Shown piece by piece: positions 18,189-28,725 of a DNA stretch of 64,000 nt. The DNA comes from Syntrophomonas palmitatica JCM 14374. GTDB lineage: Bacteria; Bacillota; Syntrophomonadia; Syntrophomonadales; Syntrophomonadaceae. The DNA is taken from assembly GCF_001311885.1 (NCBI RefSeq), contig NZ_BBCE01000012.1, positions 32,261-96,260 of the forward strand. The letters are read 5' to 3'. Numbering within the stretch: the first letter of the stretch is position 1; each line of letters begins with the position of its first letter. The notes beneath the pieces are model-generated. The model was not told where the DNA came from and searched no databases. It saw only the letters and a list, made by a program, of their open reading frames with translations. The translations under genes and the position numbers were made by a program.

Positions 18189-19121
18189 TTACACTACGCA
18201 CAGGTCCACTTCAATTAGCTTCGAAATTTTTTCACTCAATTCTATTTCACTGCTATAATCACCCGTATCAAACCATTTAATACGTTGATCGCGTCTGAAC
18301 CAGGTAAGCTGTCTTTTAGCATAGTTGCGGCTCTCTTTCTTTATTGAATCTACCATTTCGCCCCAGGTGCTTAAGCCATCCAGGTAATGAATAACCTGTC
18401 GATAACCCAGGGCTTGCATGGAATTCAGCGAGAGATCATGACCTCGTTTATATAAAGCTAAAACCTCATCAACCAGCCCTCCGGCTATCATTTCATCAAC
18501 GCGGATGTTAATTCGCCGGTATAGTTCACTGCGGTCAAGATATAGACCCACCACACATAATTTGTAGAGACCGGCTCGCTTGTTTTGGGTTAACGAAAAA
18601 GGTTGACCACTCAACTCGTAGACTTCTAAAGCTCTAATGATCCGTTTTTGGTCTTCAGAAGCTATAATGGCTGCATAATCTGGATCAATGGTTTGCAGGT
18701 AATTATATGCAAAAGCTAATCCTTTTTTACTGATAATTTCTTCCCATTTAGCTCGGACCGCAAAACGTGATTCCATAGGAATAAATGTATAGTCATCCAC
18801 TACCGCCTGATAATATAGCCCTGTTCCTCCCACCAGGATAGGTATTTTTCCCCGATGGTTGATATCTCGAATGATTTTTTTGCACTCCTCCTGGAAACGG
18901 GCTACGCTGTAGTCTTCTCCAGGATCAATGATATCTATCATATGATGAGGAACCGCTTTCCTTTCCTCTGGATTTACTTTAGCGGTGCCAATATCCATGT
19001 CCCGGTAAATCTGCATAGAATCGCAGGAAATAATTTCGCCCCTTATTCTTTGGGCAACCCGGATAGCTATATTGCTTTTGCCAACAGCGGTAGGCCCTAC
19101 AATAGCAGCCAGTTTGTCCAA
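18189..19121 (-). CDS. miaA: tRNA dimethylallyltransferase
   Basis: Adds a dimethylallyl group to A37 of tRNAs reading UNN codons. Motifs: P-loop AIVGPTAVGKSNIA, the substrate segment GEIISCDSMQIYRDMDIGTAK, PHHMIDIIDP, ILVGGTGLYYQAVVD and the C-terminal NSMQALGYRQ with AKRQLTWFRRD. It has 310 residues, standard length. The TTG start at 19121 is preceded by GAGGTGAAG. First gene of the miaA-hfq-spoVK group, 73 bases after lysA. Confidence 0.95.
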   Translation of the reverse strand: MDKLAAIVGPTAVGKSNIAIRVAQRIRGEIISCDSMQIYRDMDIGTAKVNPEERKAVPHHMIDIIDPGEDYSVARFQEECKKIIRDINHRGKIPILVGGTGLYYQAVVDDYTFIPMESRFAVRAKWEEIISKKGLAFAYNYLQTIDPDYAAIIASEDQKRIIRALEVYELSGQPFSLTQNKRAGLYKLCVVGLYLDRSELYRRINIRVDEMIAGGLVDEVLALYKRGHDLSLNSMQALGYRQVIHYLDGLSTWGEMVDSIKKESRNYAKRQLTWFRRDQRIKWFDTGDYSSEIELSEKISKLIEVDLCVV

Positions 19122-19194
19122 GTCTTCACCTCAATATTAATAACCTATGTTTAGCATTGATGAAATCAGTGTTAAGCCGTGGCTGTTAATTCAA

Positions 19195-20502
19195 CTATGG
19201 TTTTAGTCTTTCTGGAATGATGTCGTTTCTTTTCAAATCATCATAAGTTTCTCGTTTTAAGATTAAATCCGCTGAACCTTTGTTGACCAGAACCATAGCT
19301 GGGCGGGGCAGACGATTATAATTACTGGACATGGTGTAGTTATAAGCTCCGGTAGCAAACACCGCCAGGATATCCCCTGATTTCACCTTTGGCAGTACAG
19401 CGTCTCTAACAACGATATCCCCGGATTCACAGCACTTACCGGCAATAGTTACTTTTTCAATGCCCTCTTCTCCTGCCCTGTTAGCCAGGAGTGCCAGGTA
19501 CTTGGAACCATATAAAGCGGGCCGGGGATTATCCCCCATACCTCCGTCAACCGCCACATATTTGCGGATGCCTTTTACTTCTTTGGTTGAACCTATGGTG
19601 TAGAGGGTGATCCCAGCAGGTCCGGCAATAGACCGGCCCGGTTCAACAATTACCCGGGGTACCTTTAAATTCAGTTCGCAGGCTTGTACGGTCAGCATAA
19701 CCGCTTCGGCCCAATCCTCAGGGCTGCGCGGTTCATCACCATAATAATAATAAATACCGAAACCGCCTCCCATATCGAGTTCATCAAATTCATATCCTAA
19801 TTCCGTTTTGACCCTGCTCATAAAATCCATCATCAAGCCTGCAGCATCAGCATACGAGTCCATAGCAAAGATTTGCGAACCAATGTGACAATGCAGACCG
19901 ACTAACCGCAGGTTTTCCGCATCCAAAGCGGCCTTGACGCCACCTATGGCCTGCCCGTCCGGAAGGGAGAACCCAAACTTGGAATCTATTTGTCCGGTTT
20001 TGATATAATCATGGGTATGTGCTTCAACACCCGGTGTAATGCGCAGCATAATATCCTGGGTTTTATGGTTTTGGGCACATATTTGATTCAATAGCTCCAG
20101 TTCATAATAATTATCTACAACAATACGCCCAACTCCGTTTTGAATGCCCAGCAGCAGTTCTTCACGGCTTTTATTATTACCGTGAAAATATATTTTACTA
20201 AACGGAAAACCAGCCTGCAGCGCCGAATATAATTCTCCGCCTGAAACCACATCCAGGCCCAGGCCTTCTTCATCTACCATACGGTAAACAGCCAAATTAC
20301 ACAGGGTTTTGCTGGCATATATCACCAATGAATCACCCAAAGCTTTAAATGCCTGGCTGAACCCTCTGCAATTTTGACGGAAACCTTCTTCATCCAGTAC
20401 CCAGAGAGGAGTTCCAAAATCTTTAACCAGATCGATGCAGTCTACTCCCCCAATTTCCAAATGTCCTGAATTATTGATTTTCAAGGTTCCTGTTAGCTGC
20501 AA
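19195..20502 (-). CDS. lysA: diaminopimelate decarboxylase
   Basis: PLP enzyme (fold type III) making lysine from meso-diaminopimelate. Motifs: the PLP lysine in VIYASKTLCNLAVYRM, VVDNYYELELLN, LVGLHCHIGSQIFAMDSY, LDMGGGFGIYY, EPGRSIAGPAGI and the KCCESGDIVVRD catalytic cysteine region. It has 435 residues. TTG start at 20502 behind GGGAGAG. An arginine/ornithine decarboxylase is ruled out by the GGGFG and CCESGD pattern. Confidence 0.96.
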   Translation of the reverse strand: MQLTGTLKINNSGHLEIGGVDCIDLVKDFGTPLWVLDEEGFRQNCRGFSQAFKALGDSLVIYASKTLCNLAVYRMVDEEGLGLDVVSGGELYSALQAGFPFSKIYFHGNNKSREELLLGIQNGVGRIVVDNYYELELLNQICAQNHKTQDIMLRITPGVEAHTHDYIKTGQIDSKFGFSLPDGQAIGGVKAALDAENLRLVGLHCHIGSQIFAMDSYADAAGLMMDFMSRVKTELGYEFDELDMGGGFGIYYYYGDEPRSPEDWAEAVMLTVQACELNLKVPRVIVEPGRSIAGPAGITLYTIGSTKEVKGIRKYVAVDGGMGDNPRPALYGSKYLALLANRAGEEGIEKVTIAGKCCESGDIVVRDAVLPKVKSGDILAVFATGAYNYTMSSNYNRLPRPAMVLVNKGSADLILKRETYDDLKRNDIIPERLKP

Positions 20503-20600
20503 AATTTCACTCTCCCTATTAAAGACACGTAAATTAGGGCTATTTTATCATTTTGCGCTGAAGAAATTCAATTATGCCTATTTTAATATACATGATACAA

Positions 20601-20630
20601 AAATAAAACCGGGCCTGTGACGACCCGGTA
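20601..20630 (-). terminator. terminator after lapA-like gene
   Basis: The stem ACCGGG (20608-20613) / CCCGGT (20624-20629) is followed on the minus strand by TTTTATTTTTG. Confidence 0.7.
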
Positions 20631-20665
20631 GACTTTATGATTACTATATCGGATAAATACTACAG

Positions 20666-21046
20666 CTAAGCATCGCTGGAGTCATTACCGTTGCTGTTTG
20701 CGGCTGGTTCGGGATTAACAACAGATTCGGATGATTGGCTTGATTTCTTGTTTTCACGGCTGTTTCGTTTTTCTTTTTCAGACTGGAGGATTTTTAATTC
20801 CTTTTGCAGTTTTTTATTATCGGTTTTATAATCCTTAACCTGTTTAGCCAATTTAAAATAACGGAAACTATCAACCATAAAAATTACCAAGGCTCCGGCA
20901 CAGGCCGCAATGAGCGCTACCACCGCCAGTGACACCTCGGGCGAGGTCCAGTTTAAAAACTTTACTTCCACCAGGGTAGGATTTTGAAATACAAAAGCCG
21001 CTATACCAAGAAAAAACAATAGGGCAATTATTAAGTATGCCTGCAA
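20666..21046 (-). CDS. LapA domain (DUF1049) membrane protein
   Basis: A 126-residue protein with two transmembrane helices (AYLIIALLFFLGIAAFVF and VSLAVVALIAACAGALVIF) followed by a cytoplasmic Lys/Glu-rich coiled coil (about residues 70-100) and a Ser/Asn-rich tail. This is the lipopolysaccharide-assembly-protein-A-like fold; in a Gram-positive lineage the role is unknown. TTG start behind GGGGGTG. Confidence 0.82.
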   Translation of the reverse strand: MQAYLIIALLFFLGIAAFVFQNPTLVEVKFLNWTSPEVSLAVVALIAACAGALVIFMVDSFRYFKLAKQVKDYKTDNKKLQKELKILQSEKEKRNSRENKKSSQSSESVVNPEPAANSNGNDSSDA

Positions 21047-21122
21047 GATCTACACCCCCATATATTTATGCAAATATATTCTAGCCGGGATGTCAAATCC
21101 TTTCAAGACAGTTTTTTCAAAA

Positions 21123-22012
21123 TCAAGCTTCCTGCCCTTCAGTTTCATATGAGATATCTGCCGGTTCTACATGTATTAAAACGTGTGAAAACGAAATCGC
21201 ACTTTCAATTCTCGCTTCAATGGCATCACAAAGGTCATGAGCCTCCTGAATAGAAACCTGAGGATGCAAAACCATATGCAAATCTATATAACACTCCCGG
21301 CCGGCTTTCCTGGTGCGCAGTTCATGATACTCTAAGAATACATCCTGGTATTCATCCAAAATGGATGCAATTAACTTGACACTATCAGAATCCAGCGATG
21401 CATCCAATAAAGGTCCAAAGGCCTTAACGGTTAAATCCCAGGCTGCCTTAAATATCAGCAGGGCAACCATTATCGCCGCAATGGGGTCAATTATTTGATA
21501 ACCGGTAACTTTTATAAGAATTAATCCGGCAAACACACCCAGGGATGTATAGACATCCGTCAGGTGGTGCATCCCGTCAGCTTCCAGGGCAATCGAATCA
21601 TTTTTCTGCCTATGCGCAGTTCATAAACTGCCACTATCAGATTTACCAGAGCAGAAAAACCCATAACCGCTATACCCCAGCTTAAATCCATCATTTCCGA
21701 TCCGTGTCTGATTTTATCCACGGCTTCCTTAATAATCATTACCGCCGCAAGGAAAATCAATAATGCCTCTACGGTACCGGAAACATTTTCAATTTTGCCA
21801 TGTCCGTAAGGATGTCTGTGATCCGGGGGTTTGGAAGATGATTTAACCGCAAAAAGAGCAATGATAGACGCAAGCAGGTCCACTCCGGAATGAATAGCTT
21901 CAGAAATAACACTTACTGACCCAATTACCAGACCTATGATCAGTTTTAACAGGGTTAAAAGAACATTACTCAATACTGAAAACCAAGCGGCTTTATTGTT
22001 TAAGTCCATCAT
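21123..22012 (-). CDS. cation diffusion facilitator (CDF) efflux transporter, frameshifted in an A run
   Basis: Divalent metal/proton antiporter of the CDF family. Six transmembrane helices are expected; visible are KLIIGLVIGSVSVISEAIHSGVDLLASIIALF with the metal-binding HSGVD, the HRHPYGHGKIE motif, and after the break ADGMHHLTDVYTSLGV (H-D metal site). The C-terminal cytoplasmic domain ends with HVLIHVEP. The frame breaks at a five-base T run, 21601-21605; one more base restores RKNDSIALEADGMH. Ligand metal cannot be told from sequence. A terminator and a folded leader directly precede the gene, suggesting metal-dependent control. Confidence 0.9.
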
Positions 22013-22028
22013 TCACTCCCCTTTTAGG

Positions 22029-22118
22029 TTAAAAAAGGGACTTCATTTGTCATGAAGTCCCACGGATTCTTCCGCTGCTCTTAGAGCCCGGCGATTATAG
22101 CCTGACCATTAGGCAATA
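22029..22118 (-). promoter_or_regulatory. structured leader with terminator upstream of the CDF gene; possible NiCo-type riboswitch
   Basis: Read on the minus strand: a helix of about eight pairs with one mismatch (22096-22118), linker with CGCCGG, a GCTC/GAGC hairpin (22077-22087), AGC, a GGA/TCC hairpin (22064-22073), then GTGGGAC (22057-22063). The GGGAC bases also form the terminator GGGACTTCAT / ATGAAGTCCC (22037-22061), which ends in six T just before the ribosome site. The order of hairpins and the CCGG and GTGGGAC linkers resemble the czcD/NiCo riboswitch, which controls CDF genes, but the P1 5' strand is not evident. Confidence 0.35.
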
Positions 22119-22172
22119 TAAAATTAGATTAAACATTAATATAGCACAGAAATAGTATATTGTCATTATATA

Positions 22173-23012
22173 TTAGGCTTTATTTTTAATATCGTACCAT
22201 AAAGGGCTGGCTACAAAAATCGATGAATAACAGCCTATAATAAAACCGATCAACATGGTTAAAACAAAGATTTTAATGGTTGTTCCTCCGAAGACCAGCA
22301 GGGCAACCAAGGCAAATACGCAGGTCAGGACGGTGTTTATGGACCGGTTTAAGGATTGGGTTATGCTGCGGTTAACCAGACTCATATAGTCTTCCTTTTT
22401 CTTCATGCGCAGGTTTTCCCTGATACGGTCAAAAATAACGATCGTATCGTTGATAGAATAACCAACAATGGTCAACATCGCCGCAATAAACGGGGTATTG
22501 ACTTCCCACTGGAATAAGGAGAATAAACCCAACACAAACAGAATATCGTGCAGTTCTGCTATTACTGCCGCCACCCCGAAAGTCCATTCAAAACGAATAG
22601 TAATATAGATCAGCATGGCAATCGCCGCCGCCAGTACAGCTAATAAAGCCTTATTGGTCAATTCACGCCCGATGGTTGCTCCTACGCTCTCCGCACTTAA
22701 AAACTCCACATTTTTAAATTTGGTTTTTAAAGTGTTTAACAGTTCGCGAGTCTGGGCCTGGTCCAGTTCAACCGTGCGAATGAAAAATTCATCACCGCTC
22801 CTGGTTACTTCAGCTTTCTCAAGTTTAAGTTCTTTTAGTGCGCTGCGCACTTCACCAGCCGTAACGTCTGAATCCATTTTAACCTGTAAAATCGAACCTC
22901 CCTTAAAATCTATACCCAGATTCAAACCCTGAGAGAAAAGGGAAACAAGGCCGGGAATAATGATTATCAGGGATAAAATATAGAAATACTTTCTCATTTG
23001 CAAAAACTTCAT
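22173..23012 (-). CDS. secF: protein translocase subunit SecF
   Basis: Six-helix membrane protein that with SecD uses proton-motive force to complete Sec export. Motifs: GLNLGIDFKGGSILQVKM near the N-terminus, the first periplasmic domain, then VAAVIAELHDILFVLGLFS, TIVGYSINDTIVIFDRIREN and the RSINTVLTC segment. It has 279 residues and follows secD by 15 bases. ATG 23012 has AGGAGGG. Confidence 0.96.
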   Translation of the reverse strand: MKFLQMRKYFYILSLIIIIPGLVSLFSQGLNLGIDFKGGSILQVKMDSDVTAGEVRSALKELKLEKAEVTRSGDEFFIRTVELDQAQTRELLNTLKTKFKNVEFLSAESVGATIGRELTNKALLAVLAAAIAMLIYITIRFEWTFGVAAVIAELHDILFVLGLFSLFQWEVNTPFIAAMLTIVGYSINDTIVIFDRIRENLRMKKKEDYMSLVNRSITQSLNRSINTVLTCVFALVALLVFGGTTIKIFVLTMLIGFIIGCYSSIFVASPLWYDIKNKA

Positions 23013-23027
23013 GTTTATCCCTCCTCC

Positions 23028-24233
23028 CTATATTCCATACAGCCGGTTGTTACGAGCAAAGTTGGCAATCAGCATCAGCATCCACTTGGTAAAGTAGATA
23101 GCTATAAGCACACTGGCTATAATACCGATGGTCAAGGTCACTGCAAAGCCCTTAACCGGACCTGTTCCCAGGTACATTAAAATCAGTGCCGTAATAAGGG
23201 TGGTAACATTGGAGTCGAAAATAGTCCAGAAAGCCCGTTTATAGCCCGCATCAATAGCGGCCTGCAGTGTTTTGCCCAGGCGCAGTTCTTCCTTAAGCCG
23301 TTCATAGATAATAACATTAGCATCCACCGCCATTCCAACCGACAGGACAAAACCGGCTATACCGGGCAAGGTCAAGACCGATCCCAGTAAAGCCATCACC
23401 CCCAAAACCACTACCGCATATAAAGCCAGCGAAATGTCTGCCACTAATCCCGGCAAACGGTAATAACCCAACATGAACACCAAAATAGCAATCATGGCAA
23501 CCAACCCGCCCTGAATACTCTTTTGCAGTGAATCCGCACCCAAGGTAGGGCCAATGGAACGTTTTTCGATTACCTTGAAGCTGACAGGCAGGGCGCCTGA
23601 ACGCAAGAGCACTGCCAGGTCGTTAGCTTCTTTGGCGGTAAATGTGCCTTCAATAACAGCACTCCCCTCAGTAATGGCCTGTTTTACCGTAGGTGAACTA
23701 ATTGGTTTGTTATCAATTACAATAACCAGAGGTTTACCCACATTAGCTGCAGTAGCCTCTCCGAACAATTTAGCGCCTTGTTTATCAAACTCCAGCACGA
23801 CTTCGAAGTCGGTACTGTTACTGGCTTTTCTGGCCTGAGCATCTTTCAGGTGTTTTCCGGTAAGGAGAACATTGCCCTTTTCATCCCAGAATTCCAACTG
23901 GGCCGTGTTCTTCAAAATATCGACCGCTGCCTCCGGATCTTTTTCTCCGGCGATTTCTATTACCACCCGGTCATTTCCCTGAGGATAGAGAGCGGTTTCT
24001 TTAACTCCCAGTTTATCTACGCGGTCGCGCAGGATACCTACCGCTTTTTGAATCGTATCTGCAGTAACCTTTTGTCCCGGTTTTTCCTGAGCCTGTAATA
24101 CTACCCTCAAGCCGCCGCGCAAGTCAAGTCCAAGGTTAATGGCATTGGCAATGGGTTGATAAGTAAAATAAGTAAGGGCTGCCAGAGCTAAAACAATAAG
24201 AGAAATGATAAAAATACTGGTGTTCTTCTGCAC
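23028..24233 (-). CDS. secD: protein translocase subunit SecD
   Basis: Partner of SecF. Motifs: NLGLDLRGGLRVVLQ after the first helix, a compact P1 domain (RDRVDKLGVKE, VVIEIAGEKDPEAA), and the C-terminal six-helix core with VGMAVDANVIIYERLKEEL and DSNVTTLITALIL. GTG 24233 is taken as start because GGAGG is eight bases upstream; this gives 401 residues, the usual short Firmicutes form. Confidence 0.96.
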   Translation of the reverse strand: MQKNTSIFIISLIVLALAALTYFTYQPIANAINLGLDLRGGLRVVLQAQEKPGQKVTADTIQKAVGILRDRVDKLGVKETALYPQGNDRVVIEIAGEKDPEAAVDILKNTAQLEFWDEKGNVLLTGKHLKDAQARKASNSTDFEVVLEFDKQGAKLFGEATAANVGKPLVIVIDNKPISSPTVKQAITEGSAVIEGTFTAKEANDLAVLLRSGALPVSFKVIEKRSIGPTLGADSLQKSIQGGLVAMIAILVFMLGYYRLPGLVADISLALYAVVVLGVMALLGSVLTLPGIAGFVLSVGMAVDANVIIYERLKEELRLGKTLQAAIDAGYKRAFWTIFDSNVTTLITALILMYLGTGPVKGFAVTLTIGIIASVLIAIYFTKWMLMLIANFARNNRLYGI

Positions 24234-24360
24234 TACTTTTCCTCCTTCCAACAAACTTCATCTATATAATGTGAGTTCCGTTTCTGTTGGGAATCACTAT
24301 ATAATGAATAATAAAACCTTTCCCATGGCGCTTTGCATTGTTTTATCCTTGTTTATTAAT

Positions 24361-25020
24361 CTACAACAGGCGAACTTCGTTTATAAGCAGTTCGAATTCA
24401 CACCCTAAGAAACCCGCCGCCCGCCGACATAACAGCATGCGGCTGAGAAATATCTCAAAATACTCCATTACCGGGCATACTTTGGTGTCGATAGACAATT
24501 CCATGCTGATTATGCGGGCCTGCTCGTCAATATTTATAATTGAGTGATTTACCGCGTAATTAACCCGGTCATGAATATCAAAATTAGCTATATCAGGATT
24601 TCTAACCCGATTACGATGCACATGCGATTTGTCGGCCAGTATTAATGCTGCTGCCACTTCGCTGACAGGATGGCCGCTGCCCTCATCATGGTTACCAATG
24701 GCCGCTGTAATAACCGCAATTTCTTCGGGATCCATGTTCAAATCATGCAAAATCCTGAAAGCCATCAAAGCTCCGCTTTGACTGTGACCGTTACGGTTTA
24801 CCACATTACCCAAATCATGCAGATAAGCCGCCATTCCAGCTAATTCCGCGCGCCGTTCATCATAGCCCAATCTAAGCAGGATTTCGCGGCTTACGCGGCT
24901 TACGATGGCAATATGCAGCGGCCCATGATCAGTATAGCCCATAACCCCGAGGTGCTCATTGCCTTTCTTAATAAAAGCGTTAATTAAAGAATTACTGGCC
25001 AGATCCTGCAGACTGAGCAT
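24361..25020 (-). CDS. HD domain phosphohydrolase
   Basis: A 219-residue protein with the HD metal-binding pattern: YTDHGPLHIAIVSRV, AAYLHDLGNVVNRNGHSQSG and the second histidine group AIGNHDEGSG, then LILADKSHVHRNRVR. This family is commonly encoded between yajC and secD in Clostridia; substrate unknown. It starts right at the yajC stop codon, so the two are translationally coupled. Confidence 0.88.
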   Translation of the reverse strand: MLSLQDLASNSLINAFIKKGNEHLGVMGYTDHGPLHIAIVSRVSREILLRLGYDERRAELAGMAAYLHDLGNVVNRNGHSQSGALMAFRILHDLNMDPEEIAVITAAIGNHDEGSGHPVSEVAAALILADKSHVHRNRVRNPDIANFDIHDRVNYAVNHSIINIDEQARIISMELSIDTKVCPVMEYFEIFLSRMLLCRRAAGFLGCEFELLINEVRLL

Positions 25021-25296
25021 TTATTCGTCCTCGGTTTTGTAGGCTATGGCTCGTTTTAAAAACTCAATTTCAGTGTTGTCGGCCACCTTCATCACAACCG
25101 TATCTTCTTTAATACGTGTGATGGTTCCTTTAATTCCACCGATAGTTACTGCTTTGTCGCCCTTTTTAAGGCTTTCCAGCAGTGCCTTGTGTTGTTTTTC
25201 CTGGCTCTTGCGAGGTCTCACCGCGAAGAAATAAAAAATCCCCACAAAAAGCAGAAAATAGATGGCAATGGTTATCCATCCCTGGTACTTCTCCAA
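25021..25296 (-). CDS. yajC: preprotein translocase subunit YajC
   Basis: Single-span protein of the SecDF-YajC complex, 91 residues. It has a transmembrane helix (ITIAIYFLLFVGIFYFFAV), the FAVRPRKSQEKQHKALL motif, then GDKAVTIGGIKGTITRI. First gene of a yajC-HD-secD-secF run, 56 bases downstream of tgt. Confidence 0.95.
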   Translation of the reverse strand: MEKYQGWITIAIYFLLFVGIFYFFAVRPRKSQEKQHKALLESLKKGDKAVTIGGIKGTITRIKEDTVVMKVADNTEIEFLKRAIAYKTEDE

Positions 25297-25352
25297 ACCA
25301 AATCACCTCACGCAAACTTTAAATCAATTCGCCATAACTTGGTCAAATCCTG

Positions 25353-26471
<1,119 letters not shown>

Positions 26472-26506
26472 CTAAATAAATCCTTATTAAATTAACATAT
26501 TATTTT

Positions 26507-26577
26507 TTTGCGAGCGCAGCGAAGCATTCTAAAATATTATGGAAAGAGACGCATGCCGCGCTGCGATAGCAATAATA
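26507..26577. repeat. paired dispersed inverted repeat, copy C
   Basis: Left arm TTGCGAGCGCAGCGAAGC starts at 26509; right arm GCCGCGCTGCGATAGCAATA is at 26555-26574. They are inverted relatives of the copies at 5275, 16709 and 28726, within the 246-base tgt-queA gap. The rest of that gap holds one copy of the CACAGAT-type repeat near 26657-26690. Confidence 0.55.
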
Positions 26578-26708
26578 TGCCGTTTGCTGCGCATAATAAG
26601 TCGACTACGTAAGTTGAGTTATTGATACGATAACTTCCGGGACAATTACAAATAATCATCTGTGTAGATAAGTGTTTAATCTGTGTTCATACGTGGCTGA
26701 TACTTCTT

Positions 26709-27770
26709 CTACACCACCAGCATGGCGTCACCGTAGCTGAAAAAGCGGTATCCTTCCCTAATAGCGTGGTGATAAGCATTCATGGTATTATTATAGCCGG
26801 CAAAAGCAGCTACCAGCATCAAGAGCGATGACTGCGGCAGGTGAAAATTAGTTACCAGCCCATCAATAGCCCTAAATTTATAGCCCGGATAAATGAAACA
26901 GCCTGTTTCCTTTTCACCACTGGTAAAACCTTGTCGCTTCGCATCGAAAAAGGACTCCAGGGTTCTAACCGATGTGGTTCCGACCGCGATTATGCGATAG
27001 CCTTCTTTTCTAGTATCATTTAAAAGCTGAGCCGTATCGCTGTCCAGACGGCAGTATTCAAGGTGCATCTGGTGCTGCCTGATATCAGAGCTATCAACGG
27101 GTCTAAAGGTTCCCAAACCAACATGCAGTAAAACCCGGGTAATATTAACACCCATTTGGGCAATCTCGTCCAGCAAAGGCCTGGTAAAATGCAGACCCGC
27201 TGTAGGCGCAGCCGCCGAACCGGCCTTGGAAGCATAAACTGTTTGATATCTTTCCCGGTCATCATCATTGGCTTCTCTTTTTATATAAGGAGGCAGGGGC
27301 ATTTTCCCCATCTCCTCTATAAATGCTATTTCATCAATGCAATTACGAAAGGCAATCATCCTTCCGCCAGGAGTCTCGCTAAAACCCAAAATCTCAATCT
27401 TTTCATCATAAGGAGCCGGAAAATTAACGATAGTTCCAGGGGTTAACCTTTTTGCCGGACGGACTAGAGCCTCCCATGCATCGGTATGCTTCTTCAGCAA
27501 AAGGATTTCTACTCTGGCGCCGGTGTCTTTAAAGGCAAAAAGCCTGGCCGGTATAACTTTAGTTTCGTTCAGTACCAGTGTGTCTCCGGGCCGCAAATAC
27601 TCAGTAATATCCCGAAACACCCTGTCATGCATAGATCCGGTCTGGCGTTCAACCACCAATAGACGCGATCTGTCACGATCCCGAGCCGGATATTGGGCAA
27701 TTAAATCTGGTGGCAGTTCAAAGTTGTAACTCTCCAGCTTATATAATTCTTGTTTTATAAATTCATTCAT
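26709..27770 (-). CDS. queA: S-adenosylmethionine:tRNA ribosyltransferase-isomerase
   Basis: Makes epoxyqueuosine on tRNA from preQ1 and the ribosyl part of SAM. Motifs: FELPPDLIAQYPARDRDRSR, GDTLVLNETKVIPARLF, AAPTAGLHFT, LHVGLGTFRPV and TNFHLPQSSLLMLVAAFAG. ATG 27770 is preferred, eight bases past AGGA; this gives 353 residues. It follows a DUF2905 gene with a small gap. Confidence 0.95.
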   Translation of the reverse strand: MNEFIKQELYKLESYNFELPPDLIAQYPARDRDRSRLLVVERQTGSMHDRVFRDITEYLRPGDTLVLNETKVIPARLFAFKDTGARVEILLLKKHTDAWEALVRPAKRLTPGTIVNFPAPYDEKIEILGFSETPGGRMIAFRNCIDEIAFIEEMGKMPLPPYIKREANDDDRERYQTVYASKAGSAAAPTAGLHFTRPLLDEIAQMGVNITRVLLHVGLGTFRPVDSSDIRQHQMHLEYCRLDSDTAQLLNDTRKEGYRIIAVGTTSVRTLESFFDAKRQGFTSGEKETGCFIYPGYKFRAIDGLVTNFHLPQSSLLMLVAAFAGYNNTMNAYHHAIREGYRFFSYGDAMLVV

Positions 27771-27781
27771 GATCTGGTTCC

Positions 27782-28006
27782 TCATCTTCTCCCCAGTAAT
27801 GAAAAAACCAGCGTTAATATCAAACTTATAATAATACAGGCGCCTAACGGGAAATAAAAGCTGAAATTCTCGCGTTTAATATATATATCCCCTGGTATAT
27901 GCATACCCTGCGGACTAATGCGGGTTATTACCAGCATCAAAAAGCCTGCCAAAAGCAGCGAAATCCCAACCCCCATTATTATTTTAGCCAGACCCGCCAG
28001 ATTCAT
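27782..28006 (-). CDS. DUF2905 family membrane protein
   Basis: A 74-residue protein with two transmembrane helices (MGVGISLLLAGFLMLVI and YFPLGACIIISLILTLVFSL) around the conserved GDIYIKRENFSFYFP motif that defines DUF2905. Function unknown. It overlaps the queH stop codon and is often found beside queA/ruv genes in Clostridia. Confidence 0.88.
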   Translation of the reverse strand: MNLAGLAKIIMGVGISLLLAGFLMLVITRISPQGMHIPGDIYIKRENFSFYFPLGACIIISLILTLVFSLLGRR

Positions 28007-28575
28007 TGTGCTCCTCCCATTTTAAAAATGTTTCTGGTCAGCTCTTTGGGAGCATAGCGTTCCATTTCACTGTACAAACAACCGCAGTATTGCTGGCGAT
28101 AAAGCCCGATCGCCCGGGAACGTTCCCCCGTAGTTTTAAAACCTGGCCTAAAATCCTGGTATAAAAACGGCACCCCGTGTTTTTCTCCGATATCATGTCC
28201 TATTTCTTTTATTAAATCGTGCTTCTGATATTTGCTGACCAGCAAAGTACTGCTGAAGGCATCAAATTTGCCTTCCTTGGCTATGTGCGCGGCTTTCTCC
28301 AAACGCATCCGGTAACAGAACAGACAACGCCGGTTTTCCCGGTAAGTAATCCCCTGGAAATACTCGACAGGATTGTAATCCTCGTCATAAATTACCTTCA
28401 AATCCACCTGGCCGGCGTATTGCTGCAGGGCTTCGCGTCGTTTTATATATTCACTGTAGGGGTGAATATTGGGATTATAGAAATATCCCATAATTTCATA
28501 GCCCTGTTGGCGCAATTCCGGCACGGGATATGTTGCGCAAGGACCGCAGCAAATATGCAGAAGAATTTTGCTCAT
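28003..28575 (-). CDS. queH: epoxyqueuosine reductase QueH
   Basis: Last step of queuosine synthesis, the B12-independent alternative to QueG. Motifs: ILLHICCGPCATYPV, GYFYNPNIHPYSEYIKR, RCLFCYRMRLEKAA with a cysteine pair, STLLVSKYQKHDLI and YCGCLYSE. These four cysteines bind a 4Fe-4S cluster with an adjacent metal in characterised members. It has 190 residues. The presence of tgt, queA and queH but no preQ1 synthesis genes in the window leaves open whether preQ1 is made or salvaged. Confidence 0.93.
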   Translation of the reverse strand: MSKILLHICCGPCATYPVPELRQQGYEIMGYFYNPNIHPYSEYIKRREALQQYAGQVDLKVIYDEDYNPVEYFQGITYRENRRCLFCYRMRLEKAAHIAKEGKFDAFSSTLLVSKYQKHDLIKEIGHDIGEKHGVPFLYQDFRPGFKTTGERSRAIGLYRQQYCGCLYSEMERYAPKELTRNIFKMGGAQ

Positions 28576-28599
28576 AATACCTCCTGGATAATAGAGAAC

Positions 28600-28646
28600 A
28601 ATTTAACACAGATACACACTGATGTTTCATCAGACTAACACAGATT
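28600..28646. repeat. CACAGAT-type dispersed repeat
   Basis: Two copies of TTAACACAGAT-like sequence with a CACTGATG between; an inverted relative (CATCTGTGTTCATCTGTGG) lies at 28817-28835. The pair flanks repeat copy D in the 260-base queH-ruvB gap. Confidence 0.5.
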
Positions 28647-28725
28647 GTTTATTAATAGCCCACCTTTCGCAGTTGATATTTACTGCGACACAATTTAATT
28701 GTCATTGTTATGAATACTAACGTTC

